A stretch of 34,141 nucleotides of DNA. It comes from Nocardia miyunensis NBRC 108239 (GTDB taxonomy: Bacteria > Actinomycetota > Actinomycetes > Mycobacteriales > Mycobacteriaceae). Where the stretch lies: positions 1 through 34,141 of the forward strand of contig NZ_BDBQ01000124.1 of the NCBI RefSeq assembly GCF_001613065.1. The letters are read 5' to 3'. The notes below the pieces were generated by a model. The model saw only the letters and a program-made list of their open reading frames with translations. It did no database searches and was not told the origin of the DNA. Shown in pieces: positions 24,097 through 33,025 of the stretch. The position numbers and the translations under genes were made by a program. Position 1 is the stretch's first letter, and each line of letters opens with the position of its first letter.

Positions 24097-25746
24097 TCAG
24101 TAGATGTTGGACGGCCGGACCATGCCTTCGGCGAGATCGCCGAATCCGGGGGCGATGATCGCGCCGGGATTGACGTCGATCTCCTCCACGATGGCGGTTT
24201 CGGTCGTAATGAGAAGTGCCGCAATCGATGCGGCGCTCTCCAGTGCCGCGCGGGTGACCTTGAACGGGTCGATCACACCTTCGGCGAACATATCGCCGTA
24301 GGTGCCGGTCAATGCGTTGAACCCGTGTCCGACGGACAGTTCCGTCACCTCCCGGACCACCTCGTCTCCGTCGAAACCGGCATTGATCGCGATCCAGCGC
24401 AACGGCTCGGCCAGGGCGCGTCCTACAATGTCTCGGCCGACAGCCTCGTCGCCACGGAGGTCGAGCTCGGTCAGCAGGCGGTGCGACTGCGCAAGTGCGG
24501 TGCCACCACCGGAGACGATTCCTTCCTCGACCGCAGCGCGAGTTGCCGCGAGCGCGTCCTCGACTCGCAACATCCGTTCCTTCAGCTCGACGCTGGTCGC
24601 GCCGCCGACGCGGATCACCGCGACGCGTCCGGTGAGGCGGGCGATGCGCAATTCGATGCTGTCTCGGTCGGCGTCGATCCTTGCCCGGTCGAACTGGGCC
24701 CGCAGCTGTGCCACCCGGGCGTCGAGCAGCCGTTCGTCGCCGCGACCGCCGACGATTGTCGTCGTGTTCTCGGTCACCGTGATCCGATCGCACGAACCGA
24801 GGTGATCAATGGTCACCTCGGACAGTTCGATCCCGGTGTCCTTGGCGACGACATGTCCCCCGAGTGCCACCGCGAGGTCCTCGAGTTCGGCGACGCGGCG
24901 GTGCCCGAAGCCTGGGGCGCGCACCACGACCGAGGCCATCGTGTTGTGCATATTGCCGCCGACCAGGAGCTGCAGTGCGGGCCCGTCGACGTCCTCGGCG
25001 AGCACGACCAACGGCCGGTCGGCGCGTTTGGCCACCTCGATGCTGGACATGATGTCCTGTACCTGGGTGATCTTCTTGTTGGTCAGCAGGATCAGCGGTT
25101 CACTGTGTACCGCCTCCATCCGCTCCGGATCGGTCACCATGTAGCCCGAGGTATAGCCGTGGTCGAACTCGATGCCATCGACGATGTCGACCGAAAGCCC
25201 CAGCCCGTCGCTCTCCTCGGTGGTCACGACCCCGGACCTGCCGACGTAGTCGACGGCCTCGGCCACGGCCATACCGATCGTTTCGTCGTCACTGGCCGCG
25301 AGTGCCGCGATCCGCCGCAGGTCACCGCGGTCGCTGACTTCGGCAACCTGTTCGCGCAGCGCCTCGATGACCGCGGACACCGCGCGCTCGATACCGCGCC
25401 GCACACGCATCGGGTTGGCGCCGGACTCCACCGCGCGCAAGCCCTCGCGAACCATGGCCTGCGCAAGCACCGTGGCCGTGGTGGTGCCGTCCCCCACCAC
25501 GCCATTGGTTTTCATCGCGACTTCCTTGACCAACTGCGCTCCCATATTGGCGAATGGGTCCCGAAGCTGTATCTCGCGCGCGATGGTCACGCCGTCGTTG
25601 GTGATGGTGGGCGGGCCGGTGAGCTTTTCCAGAACCGCGTTGCGGCCCTTGGGACCGAGGGTTACCTTGACCGCGTCGGCCAGAGCGTTCACCCCCTGCT
25701 CCAACCTCGAACGCGCGTCGGTGTTGTAGCGCAACTGCTTTGCCAT
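24097..25746 (-). CDS. groL: GroEL-like chaperonin dedicated to the monooxygenase
   Basis: A 549-residue group I chaperonin starting at 25746 with AAGGAAG upstream. ATP-site residues are conserved (GDGTTTATVL with Asp86; VEDALAATRAAVEEGIVSGGG with the catalytic Asp), so it should be an active ATPase. It departs from housekeeping GroEL: no C-terminal Gly-Gly-Met tail (ends PSNIY), and no groES gene nearby. In mycobacterial mim clusters an equivalent chaperonin (MimG) is needed to fold the hydroxylase large subunit, the most likely job here. It lies 52 bases after the dehydrogenase gene in the same operon. Confidence 0.93.
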   Translation of the reverse strand: MAKQLRYNTDARSRLEQGVNALADAVKVTLGPKGRNAVLEKLTGPPTITNDGVTIAREIQLRDPFANMGAQLVKEVAMKTNGVVGDGTTTATVLAQAMVREGLRAVESGANPMRVRRGIERAVSAVIEALREQVAEVSDRGDLRRIAALAASDDETIGMAVAEAVDYVGRSGVVTTEESDGLGLSVDIVDGIEFDHGYTSGYMVTDPERMEAVHSEPLILLTNKKITQVQDIMSSIEVAKRADRPLVVLAEDVDGPALQLLVGGNMHNTMASVVVRAPGFGHRRVAELEDLAVALGGHVVAKDTGIELSEVTIDHLGSCDRITVTENTTTIVGGRGDERLLDARVAQLRAQFDRARIDADRDSIELRIARLTGRVAVIRVGGATSVELKERMLRVEDALAATRAAVEEGIVSGGGTALAQSHRLLTELDLRGDEAVGRDIVGRALAEPLRWIAINAGFDGDEVVREVTELSVGHGFNALTGTYGDMFAEGVIDPFKVTRAALESAASIAALLITTETAIVEEIDVNPGAIIAPGFGDLAEGMVRPSNIY

Positions 25747-25798
25747 GATTGCTGCTTCCTTTCGAACGAATTCGCGGAGATTCGGCCGTTACGGCGGG

Positions 25799-26824
25799 TC
25801 AGGGAACGAGAATCGCCCGGCCGCGCACACGCCCGGCATCGAGATCGTCGAGTGCCTGCTGGAAACTCGCGAGCGGATACGTGGTCGTATGCAATGTGAC
25901 CTTGCCCTGAGCGGCAAGGGTCATTAGCTCCTGCAGATCGTTGTAGGAGCCGACGAGATTGCCGATGAAGTTGATCTCCGTGGAGATAACATCGATTGTC
26001 GGGACATCGATGTTCTCGCCGTATCCGACGACGTAGTAGTTCCCCGCGCGGCGCAGCATCGCGATGCCCTCCCGGGTCGCGCCGCCCTCACCGACGAAGT
26101 CGACCACAGCCTCCGCGCCGTGTCCTCCGGTCATCTCCAGCACTCGGTCGATATGCCCGCCATCGGCCACGATGCCATGATCCGCACCGATCTTCACAGC
26201 GAGTTCGACCGCGGCGGGGTTGCGATCGACGACGACCACCGTCACCGCGGAAATCGCCTTCAGCACCTGAATACCGATATGGCCGAGCCCACCGGCGCCG
26301 ATCACCACGCACACGTCCCCGGGCCGAGTGCTCTGCGCGACCTTCGCGATTGCGTGATACGCGGTCAATCCGGCATCGGCCAGGGCTGCGACGTCCGCGG
26401 GCTCGAGCGAATCATCGATCCGGACCACACTGCGCGCGGTGGTCCGCAGGTATTCGGCGTAGCCGCCGTCGACATCGATTCCGGGGAATTTGCTTGCCTG
26501 GCAATGGACATCGTCGCCGGAGCGGCAGGCGCGGCACAACCCGCAGGTGATCAGCGGATGCAGGATCACCTTGTCCCCGACCGCGACATTGGTGACCGCG
26601 CCGCCCACCGCGTGCACCCATCCGGCATTCTCGTGGCCGATCGTATACGGCAGTGCGACACCACTTTTGGCCTCCCACTGCCCTTCGAGGATGTGCAGAT
26701 CGGTGCGGCACACACCGGCGCCGCCGATCCGCACGATCACATCCAGAGGCCCCTCGATGGCGGGTTCGGGAACATCGGTGAGCTGCAAACCGGTGTGGTA
26801 TCCCACCACCTGCACGGCCTTCAT
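25799..26824 (-). CDS. Zinc-dependent NAD(P) alcohol dehydrogenase
   Basis: A 341-residue medium-chain dehydrogenase. Catalytic zinc ligands Cys39, His64-Glu65 and probably Asp150; structural zinc Cys94, Cys97, Cys100 and Cys108 (CGLCRACRSGDDVHC); nucleotide-binding GAGGLG at 176-181. The start overlaps the DUF59 stop by 4 bases (26821-26824). It resembles the NAD-dependent secondary/primary alcohol dehydrogenases found in propane-monooxygenase operons and should oxidise the propanol or similar alcohol released by the hydroxylase, giving ketone or aldehyde plus NADH that can feed back to the monooxygenase reductase. Regiochemistry (1- or 2-alcohol) cannot be read from the sequence. Confidence 0.93.
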   Translation of the reverse strand: MKAVQVVGYHTGLQLTDVPEPAIEGPLDVIVRIGGAGVCRTDLHILEGQWEAKSGVALPYTIGHENAGWVHAVGGAVTNVAVGDKVILHPLITCGLCRACRSGDDVHCQASKFPGIDVDGGYAEYLRTTARSVVRIDDSLEPADVAALADAGLTAYHAIAKVAQSTRPGDVCVVIGAGGLGHIGIQVLKAISAVTVVVVDRNPAAVELAVKIGADHGIVADGGHIDRVLEMTGGHGAEAVVDFVGEGGATREGIAMLRRAGNYYVVGYGENIDVPTIDVISTEINFIGNLVGSYNDLQELMTLAAQGKVTLHTTTYPLASFQQALDDLDAGRVRGRAILVP

Positions 26825-27567
26825 CGCGGACTCCTGGTTGTTCTGAGATCGGTGATATGTGGTGCGTCGCCGGCTGATTCACTGTCGGTGTAGCGGGTCG
26901 CGAGCATGCCTCGGCAGAAGTGGGCGTTACCCTCCATCGAAATGCGAACCGACTTGGCGAATCGCAGGCGCATCGGGACCGCCTCGGGCGGAACGCGTTT
27001 CCCGTGCTCGTCGACGAACACCGGGCTGGCCGGGCAGATGCTCAGTCCGATATCCATGCGGCGGCGCAACAGCGCCGCCTTGTCCTTCCCGGGCGGCAGA
27101 TGGCTGAGAGTGAGCCGGTAGATCTCGTTGGCGCCCAGCTCGTTTCGCTTCATATATGCCTCGACGCACCGTTCCATCGCCGCGGTGTGCGCCTTGACCC
27201 GGAAGGTTCGGCGCAGTTCGTCCAGGCTCTCCAGCGCTTCGACGCCGAAGGTCCCGACATAGCCTGCGTCGGCGGCGATACCAGCGTTGATCTTGTCACT
27301 GTCGTGGTGGTCGTCCAGGTACACCCGCACTTCGCCGACGCCGTCGATCAGCCGCAGCGCATCGCGGGCGTCGGAGGCCATCAGATAGGCGAAGTTGGGG
27401 GAGCAGAAGGCCGTGGGCAGACGCAGGTGGACGGTGACGCCGTCGTCCTCCAGCAGCACCGATCGCACGAAGCCCAGATCGGTGATCGGCTCGTCCAATT
27501 CGGGGTCCACGACCGTCGAAAGAGCCTCGAGCACAGCCTGTTCGGTGGATATCGCGGCGGTCGTCAC
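26821..27567 (-). CDS. DUF59 (iron-sulfur/metal-cluster assembly-like) protein
   Basis: A 248-residue protein with start GTG 27567, overlapping the amidohydrolase stop (GTGA) and in turn overlapping the dehydrogenase start (ATGA). Residues 1-90 form a DUF59/MIP18-type domain (VVDPELDEPITDLGFVRSVL; LRLPTAFCSPNFAYLM with the conserved Cys). The remainder is specific to alkane-monooxygenase clusters, with no domain I can name, and has cysteines in LSICPAS and HFCRGM. DUF59 proteins assist iron-sulfur or metal-centre assembly, so a role in metallating the di-iron hydroxylase or the 2Fe-2S reductase is a reasonable inference. Confidence 0.85.
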   Translation of the reverse strand: MTTAAISTEQAVLEALSTVVDPELDEPITDLGFVRSVLLEDDGVTVHLRLPTAFCSPNFAYLMASDARDALRLIDGVGEVRVYLDDHHDSDKINAGIAADAGYVGTFGVEALESLDELRRTFRVKAHTAAMERCVEAYMKRNELGANEIYRLTLSHLPPGKDKAALLRRRMDIGLSICPASPVFVDEHGKRVPPEAVPMRLRFAKSVRISMEGNAHFCRGMLATRYTDSESAGDAPHITDLRTTRSPR

Positions 27568-28598
27568 GACGCCACCGCTGCCCGTGCCCCTGCCGCGCCG
27601 TCGGCGGACGGTTCGCTCACCCGCAACTCGGCCGGGACGTCGATGTCGTACAGGGCCGCGGCGTTGAGCCCGAGGATCTTCTTCTTCTCCTCGACGGTGA
27701 TCGGATCGTATTCGCCCTGCATATCTTCGGGGATCTGGAAGTCGACGAACTTCTCGATCAGCCACTTCGGCGTCCACAGCGCGTAATCGCTGCCGAACAG
27801 GATCTTGTCCTCGCCCAGCCAGTACAGGAGTTCACCGATGATCTGCGCGAAATACCTTGGCCGCGTGTGGATGAACGGCAGGGCCACCGCCAGACCGCCG
27901 TAGACGTTCGATTCCTGCGTGCCGATCCAGCAGAAGTCCTCGAGCCGCGGCAGACCTACATGTTCGACGACGAAACGCAGGTCCAGATAGTCGGTGGCGA
28001 CCTTGTCGATATCCGCGACATCGAAGGCGTCGCGGTCCAGCGGGCGGATCGTCGGTCCCTTGTGCACGTGAATGTTCTTGATACCCAGCTCGATACATTC
28101 CTCTAGGTAGCGCCGCGACCACGGGTCGTCGAGTTTGTATCCGCGCGAGTCGCCGTGCCATTCGGCGGTGTAGAGCTTGACGCCCTGCAGATTCATCCGC
28201 TCCGCGTCCCGGCGCAGCTGTTCGAGCCCGGCCTGCTCGTAGCGCGGATCGTAGGCATGGTTGTAGGTGAGCTTGCCGGGATGCCTGCCGACCAGTGCGA
28301 GCGCCTCCTCGGTCTGCCCGAATCCGGTGCGGTAGAAGTCGCTCAGCAGGGTCGCCTGGAAGATCGCGTGATCGACGTGGCCCTCACCGAAGATGTCGCG
28401 CTCGAAACGCGCACTGCCGTAATACTGGTACGTCTCGTAGTCCCACAGGTATTCCTCGGGGCTGAGGTTCTTGTGGTAGTCGTAGAAGCAGTCGATGAAC
28501 TGCTTGCCGTGCACATTCTTCTGATTCGACTCGCGTGCGTCCCAGATGTGCACATGTCCGTCGACGATGAAGTACTTGTCGCCATTCTTCTCGTACAT
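27564..28598 (-). CDS. Amidohydrolase-family (COG2159-type) protein
   Basis: 344 residues from ATG 28598 (GGAG 8 bases upstream). TIM-barrel amidohydrolase with the N-terminal His-x-His of VDGHVHIWD (His15, His17), a mid-barrel VHKGP and EHVGLP, and a late catalytic-type Asp in FGSDYA. Members are metal-dependent decarboxylases or hydrolases. This gene type recurs directly after prmD/mimD in propane-monooxygenase operons, but its reaction there is not established. An upstream in-frame ATG at 28673 falls at the edge of the intercistronic hairpin and is rejected. It overlaps the DUF59 gene by 4 bases. Confidence 0.87.
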   Translation of the reverse strand: MYEKNGDKYFIVDGHVHIWDARESNQKNVHGKQFIDCFYDYHKNLSPEEYLWDYETYQYYGSARFERDIFGEGHVDHAIFQATLLSDFYRTGFGQTEEALALVGRHPGKLTYNHAYDPRYEQAGLEQLRRDAERMNLQGVKLYTAEWHGDSRGYKLDDPWSRRYLEECIELGIKNIHVHKGPTIRPLDRDAFDVADIDKVATDYLDLRFVVEHVGLPRLEDFCWIGTQESNVYGGLAVALPFIHTRPRYFAQIIGELLYWLGEDKILFGSDYALWTPKWLIEKFVDFQIPEDMQGEYDPITVEEKKKILGLNAAALYDIDVPAELRVSEPSADGAAGARAAVAS

Positions 28599-28630
28599 GC
28601 TGAATACTCCGATAATTGGGCTGTTGGATG

Positions 28631-28673
28631 GTGCGGCGCCGTCGGCCGGCGGGATCGGGCGACGGCGCCGCAC
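28631..28673 (-). promoter_or_regulatory. Intercistronic 14-bp perfect hairpin between prmD and the amidohydrolase gene
   Basis: GTGCGGCGCCGTCG at 28631-28644 is exactly complementary to 28660-28673 over 14 bases, with a 15-base loop. It fills most of the 97-base gap between the monooxygenase subunit genes and the accessory genes. It may attenuate or process the transcript so that prmABCD is made in excess, or act as a partial terminator. Confidence 0.65.
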
Positions 28674-28695
28674 ACGGTGAGGCGCGGGTACCGCG

Positions 28696-29037
28696 TCAGT
28701 GGACGGTGAGGTCGAATCCGATGTACTCGGCGGCGTCCTCGGGGCTGGCGAACAACAGGGTCTTGTCGTCGAGGTGGACCATGCGCCCGTAGTGGGTGGA
28801 GCTGATCTCCTCGAAGGTGGAGCCGTCGAACTCCTGCCCCAGCGCGTCGGTGAGCTCGTCGTAGTTGAAATCGAGCAGGCGCTGCCCGTCGACGCGGATC
28901 ATCGACGGGTACTCCGTCAGCTCCACGCCGTCCTTCGCGCCCATCACCTCCGCCACCACACGGCCGATGGGGGTGTTCATCAGGGTGACGCCACACATGT
29001 TCGAGAACTCGGTGGACGATCCGAATTGCATGCTCAC
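28696..29037 (-). CDS. prmD: Propane monooxygenase coupling (effector) protein
   Basis: 113-residue MmoB/DmpM-type effector protein, which carries no cofactor and binds the hydroxylase to couple electron transfer with oxygen activation. Recognisable features are CGVTLMNTPIGRVVAEVM, VELTEYPSMIRVDGQ and the C-terminal half around STHYGRMVHLDD. Start ATG 29037 overlaps the prmC stop by 4 bases. Length and order (after reductase and small subunit) match prmD/mimD. Confidence 0.93.
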   Translation of the reverse strand: MSMQFGSSTEFSNMCGVTLMNTPIGRVVAEVMGAKDGVELTEYPSMIRVDGQRLLDFNYDELTDALGQEFDGSTFEEISSTHYGRMVHLDDKTLLFASPEDAAEYIGFDLTVH

Positions 29038-30140
29038 TTGTCCAACTCCTCGGGGATGTCCAGCCCGAGATCCTCGAGCAGGGAACGGAACTTCTCGATC
29101 GCGGTGTCCAGGCTCGAGGCGAAGGTGACCGCCTTCTCGCCCGGCTGCGACCAGATCGGTTGCAGCGCACGGGCCGCGTCCAGGCAGCGCGGCACCCAGG
29201 TCCGCAGCCAGGTGCCGAACAGCGCCTTGTTCGACTCCCCGAATTCGGGATCGCGGGTGAGCAATCGGTACAGGTTGCGGGTGTAGGCGAGATCGCGGGC
29301 GTAGTCGTGCTCGCCGGTGCCGACGATCGTGGGCGTGATGTAGTCGCCGTTTCCGGCAGCGATCTGCATGACCAACTCGCTGCGGAACAGCGAACCGACC
29401 AGCTGCTCGAAGACGATATTCGCGCCGAATAGCAACTCACACCAGTCCGGTACCGCAGTCAGGCGTTCGACGACCTCGCGCGTGGGCTGCCACTCGGGCG
29501 CGGACTGCCATACCTGCTTGTGCACGGCGCCGTCGAAGGCGTCGCTGGCCTCGGACAGGTCGAGGTTGAACAGCGCCAGGTCCTGAGCGAACCGCATCTT
29601 GTGCGCGGCGTTGACCGCGACCGCGGTATTGATCATATTCGTCGGGCAGGACCGCTGTACGGACGTGAAAACATGCAGTGCCAGACCGTTTTCCGCATGC
29701 ATCCACGCGCCCAGATTGCGGGCGATGAAAGTCAGCCACGAGGCGTTCCACCCGTCGTACACGCGAGCGCGCTTGGCGTTGGCCAGGCACAGGTCGACCT
29801 GGTGTACGACCTTGGAGTTGTTGCGGTAGATCGTCTGGTCCCACTCCTCGTTCGGGTCGCGAAACTCGTGCCAGTTCGAGGATTTCGCGGCGGTCCATTC
29901 CTTCGGATAGCCGCCGGGGCCGTCGGCGAAGCCGTAGATCCACCCCTGGGACAGGTGACGTTCGGGGTCCGGTTGTACGTCGACCGTCACGTCCTCGTAC
30001 ATCGTCGCGCGCAGTTTGGCGGGCTCGTAGTAGTTGTAGGAGCGACTCTTCGATCCGGGAAATTCCAGCGCCCCGGCCTCGGAATCGGTGAATTCTATTG
30101 TGGGAAAGCTGCGTTGCTTCGCCCCGGTGCCTGTGGTCAT
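29034..30140 (-). CDS. prmC: Propane monooxygenase hydroxylase small (beta) subunit
   Basis: 368 residues from ATG 30140; in-frame codons upstream up to 30353 run into the reductase gene and are rejected. Ferritin-like, all-helical beta subunit without iron ligands, which dimerises with PrmA to build the (alpha-beta)2 hydroxylase. Family features include FPGSKSRSYNYYEPAKLRAT, the GWIYGFADGPGGYP segment, and long helices from NLGAWMHAENGLA to the C-terminus. It lies 43 bases after prmB and overlaps prmD. The order large-reductase-small-coupling equals Gordonia prmABCD and mycobacterial mimABCD. Confidence 0.94.
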   Translation of the reverse strand: MTTGTGAKQRSFPTIEFTDSEAGALEFPGSKSRSYNYYEPAKLRATMYEDVTVDVQPDPERHLSQGWIYGFADGPGGYPKEWTAAKSSNWHEFRDPNEEWDQTIYRNNSKVVHQVDLCLANAKRARVYDGWNASWLTFIARNLGAWMHAENGLALHVFTSVQRSCPTNMINTAVAVNAAHKMRFAQDLALFNLDLSEASDAFDGAVHKQVWQSAPEWQPTREVVERLTAVPDWCELLFGANIVFEQLVGSLFRSELVMQIAAGNGDYITPTIVGTGEHDYARDLAYTRNLYRLLTRDPEFGESNKALFGTWLRTWVPRCLDAARALQPIWSQPGEKAVTFASSLDTAIEKFRSLLEDLGLDIPEELDK

Positions 30141-30183
30141 CTCGTTCTCGGTTCTTTCTCGGGTGGGAAGGAGGGTCCTGCGT

Positions 30184-31233
30184 TTACTGGTCGAAGGCCG
30201 GGCTGGTGAACTTGTCGTAGAAGATCTGGTCCTTCGGAGTGCCGCCGGACTCGAGCAGTTCGAGCGCGGCATCGACCATCGGAGGCGGTCCGCACAGGTA
30301 CACCTCGGTCTTGCCGATGCCCGGTTCGCGACGCCGCACGACGTCGGTGACATTGCCTTCCTCGACGGTGATCGAGCCCGGAATCCGTTGCGGGTCCATG
30401 GATTCCGAAAGGCACGCCACGAATTCGAAATCGGTGAGCTGCGCGCCGATGTCGAGGATCTCGTCGAGGTAGAACAGGTCCCGCGGGGTGCGGGCCCCGT
30501 AGTAGAAGTGCACCCGACGGGTGTTGCCGGTTTCGCTCATGTGCCGCAGCAGCGACAGGATCGGAGCCATCCCCGCCCCGCCTCCGATGAACACCAGCGG
30601 CAGGACGTGCCCCTCCTTCAGGGTGAATGACCCGTACGGGCCGGTCAGACTCATCTCGTCGCCCACCGAGATCCCGTCGTCGAGCAATCCGGCGAACCGG
30701 CCGCCGGGATACTTCTTGATGAGGAATTCGACATGTTCCGAGGTCGACTGTGTCGTCGCCATCGAGAACGACCGGTGCTCCTCGGTGCCGGGGATCCGCA
30801 GGTCCGAGTACTGGCCCGATCTGAACTCGTAGGTCGCGGGTTCCACGGGCCGCAGTCGCAGCGACACGATGTCCTTGGTTACCGGCTCGATCGCGACCAC
30901 CTCGGTGCGCACGTCCTGAATCGCGATTCCACGCAGGAGTTCGTCCTCGTCGAAATTGAGCAGTTCGATGGTGCAGTCGCTGAAAGCGTGTGAGCGGCAG
31001 AGCAATACGAAGCCCTCCTCGACCTCGGCGTCGTTGCACGCGAAGGTCGAGTAGTTCGCCATCTGGATATCGCCGTCGAGGACGTAGGACTTGCAGGCCG
31101 AACACCGCCCCTCGCGGCAGCCGTGCATGAGGTGAATTCCCTGCCGGAATGCGGCATCGAGGATGTTCTCCTGTTCGCCGACTTCCATCTCGATGTCGAC
31201 GGGCTCGAAGTTGATCCGGTGATTGTCGGCCAC
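30184..31233 (-). CDS. prmB: Propane monooxygenase NADH reductase
   Basis: 349-residue reductase that passes electrons from NADH through FAD and a 2Fe-2S centre to the hydroxylase. Plant-type ferredoxin domain: Cys39, Cys44, Cys47 and Cys79 (CREGRCSACK...LLC). FAD-binding domain with RSFSMAT at 154-160; NAD domain with GGGAGMAP at 217-224 and a CGPPPM motif near the C-terminus. Start is GTG 31233 with AGGAG upstream. It lies 74 bases downstream of prmA. Confidence 0.95.
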   Translation of the reverse strand: MADNHRINFEPVDIEMEVGEQENILDAAFRQGIHLMHGCREGRCSACKSYVLDGDIQMANYSTFACNDAEVEEGFVLLCRSHAFSDCTIELLNFDEDELLRGIAIQDVRTEVVAIEPVTKDIVSLRLRPVEPATYEFRSGQYSDLRIPGTEEHRSFSMATTQSTSEHVEFLIKKYPGGRFAGLLDDGISVGDEMSLTGPYGSFTLKEGHVLPLVFIGGGAGMAPILSLLRHMSETGNTRRVHFYYGARTPRDLFYLDEILDIGAQLTDFEFVACLSESMDPQRIPGSITVEEGNVTDVVRRREPGIGKTEVYLCGPPPMVDAALELLESGGTPKDQIFYDKFTSPAFDQ

Positions 31234-31307
31234 GGGTATATCTCCTGGGCTCGGAAAAAGTGGTGGCAGCGGGTGACGCCGAATCCGGCGTCACCCACCG
31301 AACCTGG

Positions 31308-32939
31308 TCAGGCCGCGGTCCCGCCCGCGCGGTACGCGGCGACGTGGGCTTCGCGTTCGGCGGCGGACATCTCGTTCAGCAGCACGTTCGGGCTGTTGAA
31401 CGTGTTGCCCCGGACGTCGTCGACGGTCCACATCTTCTTCGGGTCGTCCAGATCCAGATGCGGTTGTCCCACAAGGGTTTTGCCGTCGTCGCGAAGGTAG
31501 CCGAGGTCGGTGACGATATCGGCGAGGTCCTTGCCGTGATGCAGGGTCTCCCATTCACGGAATCCGGTGAGCCGACCCATGTTCGGGGTCGGGCGGCCCT
31601 GGTACTCGCCGCGGAAGGCGACCGCGTCGGTCCAGTGGCAGGTCTCCGAGCAGTAGGTGCGCCACTGGTCGTCGACCTTGTCCACCACCATGTCCTCGCG
31701 AATCAGGCACGGCACCATGCAGGTCCAGCACCGGTGCGGGTACTGATACCCGACCTCCTCGAACGCGATGGGCTTGTTGCGCCCCGGGTAGGCCAGGCGG
31801 TTGTACTCCTCCCACCACTTGCCGTACTTGGAGTACCAGCCCGGGTACTTGTGCTCGAACCACTCGAAGTCGGTGTCCGTCATCGCGTCGATCCGCCAGT
31901 AGTTCACCGGCCAACCGGTTGCGAAGAACTGGGCGACCTTGTGCACGTAGCCCTTGTCGACGATGCGCGACCAGGACTCCTCGACCAGATCGTGCGGAAT
32001 CTCCAGCCCGTACTTCTCCAGCGGGATGAGGTAGCTGCGGTAGTAGTCGTCGTAGATCCACCGCCGCCACATCTCGGCGTAGCTCTCCCGGTCCTTGCGG
32101 CGGTCCTTGGTGCCGTACTCGATGAAGGTGCCGATCGCCGCGTCGACCACGCAGTGGTTGTTCCACCACGCGTACCGCAGATCCCGTTCCAGCAGTGGGC
32201 GATTGCGCTCGTCGGCCAGCGCCATCAGCAGAATCGAGTAGCCGTTGGAGATGTGCCGCGATTCGTCGGACTGCACCGAGTGGAACACCGTCGGCAGCAG
32301 GTAGTCGCCGTTGGCCGCGGCCTCGTCGGGCATGGCCACGAAAAGCGTGTTGGTGAAGGCGGTTTCGGCGACGACGGTCAGATAGATGTTCGCCGCGGTG
32401 ATCGCGTCACCGGTGATGAACCCCTCACCGAACTGCCTGCCGATGGTGCCCGCGTAGTTGTTCGCGAACGCCTTCTCGGTGATGTCGAATCCGGCGGGAT
32501 CGATGTAGTTGTTCATGTACAGCTTCTTGAGATTCATCTGAATCGTCGAGTGCCGGACCTCGTCGATCATCTGCACCGCCAACCCGTTGTGGATCTGGGG
32601 GTTGGGCACGGCGTCGATGGCCATCGGCATGGCCCGCGCGGCGGAGATCTCCGGGAACGGAATGATCGACAGGAACAGCTTCTGCCATTCCAGCCACCGC
32701 TGCTGCACCTGGCGGAACATGTTGCCGCGGATGGCGCCGTCCATCGCGCCGTAGACGCGGTTGTCCTTCTCCTCCTCCATCGGGAAGTAGGACCGCATGA
32801 TCTGCTTGAGCGGGTCCTTCTTCGGGGCCTTCTCGAAGGTGTAGTCGGTACCGAAGCGAGTGGCCGGGGTCGCGAAGGTCGGTTCCCACGACAGCTCGGT
32901 GATCTTCGCATGGGCCTTCGTCAGGCTTTGCCTACTCAA
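31308..32939 (-). CDS. prmA: Propane monooxygenase hydroxylase large (alpha) subunit
   Basis: 543 residues from a TTG start at 32939, six bases after GGAGG. Carboxylate-bridged di-iron centre with ligands Glu97, Glu127, His130, Glu192, Glu226 and His229; spacings (30, 3, 62, 34, 3) equal those of soluble methane monooxygenase MmoX. The active-site Thr213 equivalent is Thr196, and the MmoX Cys151 position is Gln134, as in aromatic monooxygenases. It catalyses O2-dependent hydroxylation of a short alkane (propane is the usual inducer for close relatives; phenol and acetone are also used by the mim branch). Activator site 3 lies 86 bases upstream. Confidence 0.96.
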   Translation of the reverse strand: MSRQSLTKAHAKITELSWEPTFATPATRFGTDYTFEKAPKKDPLKQIMRSYFPMEEEKDNRVYGAMDGAIRGNMFRQVQQRWLEWQKLFLSIIPFPEISAARAMPMAIDAVPNPQIHNGLAVQMIDEVRHSTIQMNLKKLYMNNYIDPAGFDITEKAFANNYAGTIGRQFGEGFITGDAITAANIYLTVVAETAFTNTLFVAMPDEAAANGDYLLPTVFHSVQSDESRHISNGYSILLMALADERNRPLLERDLRYAWWNNHCVVDAAIGTFIEYGTKDRRKDRESYAEMWRRWIYDDYYRSYLIPLEKYGLEIPHDLVEESWSRIVDKGYVHKVAQFFATGWPVNYWRIDAMTDTDFEWFEHKYPGWYSKYGKWWEEYNRLAYPGRNKPIAFEEVGYQYPHRCWTCMVPCLIREDMVVDKVDDQWRTYCSETCHWTDAVAFRGEYQGRPTPNMGRLTGFREWETLHHGKDLADIVTDLGYLRDDGKTLVGQPHLDLDDPKKMWTVDDVRGNTFNSPNVLLNEMSAAEREAHVAAYRAGGTAA

Positions 32940-33025
32940 TGTGCGCCTCCTGGATCAGAGCCGGCCGGATGCCGACTACGGGGACGAGGTCCGACTCATC
33001 ACACCGCGTAATCCAGATAGCAAGC

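Noticed and set aside
23977..25899. 640-residue plus-strand ORF
   Set aside because: Antisense shadow of the chaperonin gene; no ribosome site or domain, and composition is typical of a high-GC opposite frame.
31260..33011. 583-residue plus-strand ORF
   Set aside because: Antisense shadow of prmA, a well-supported gene.
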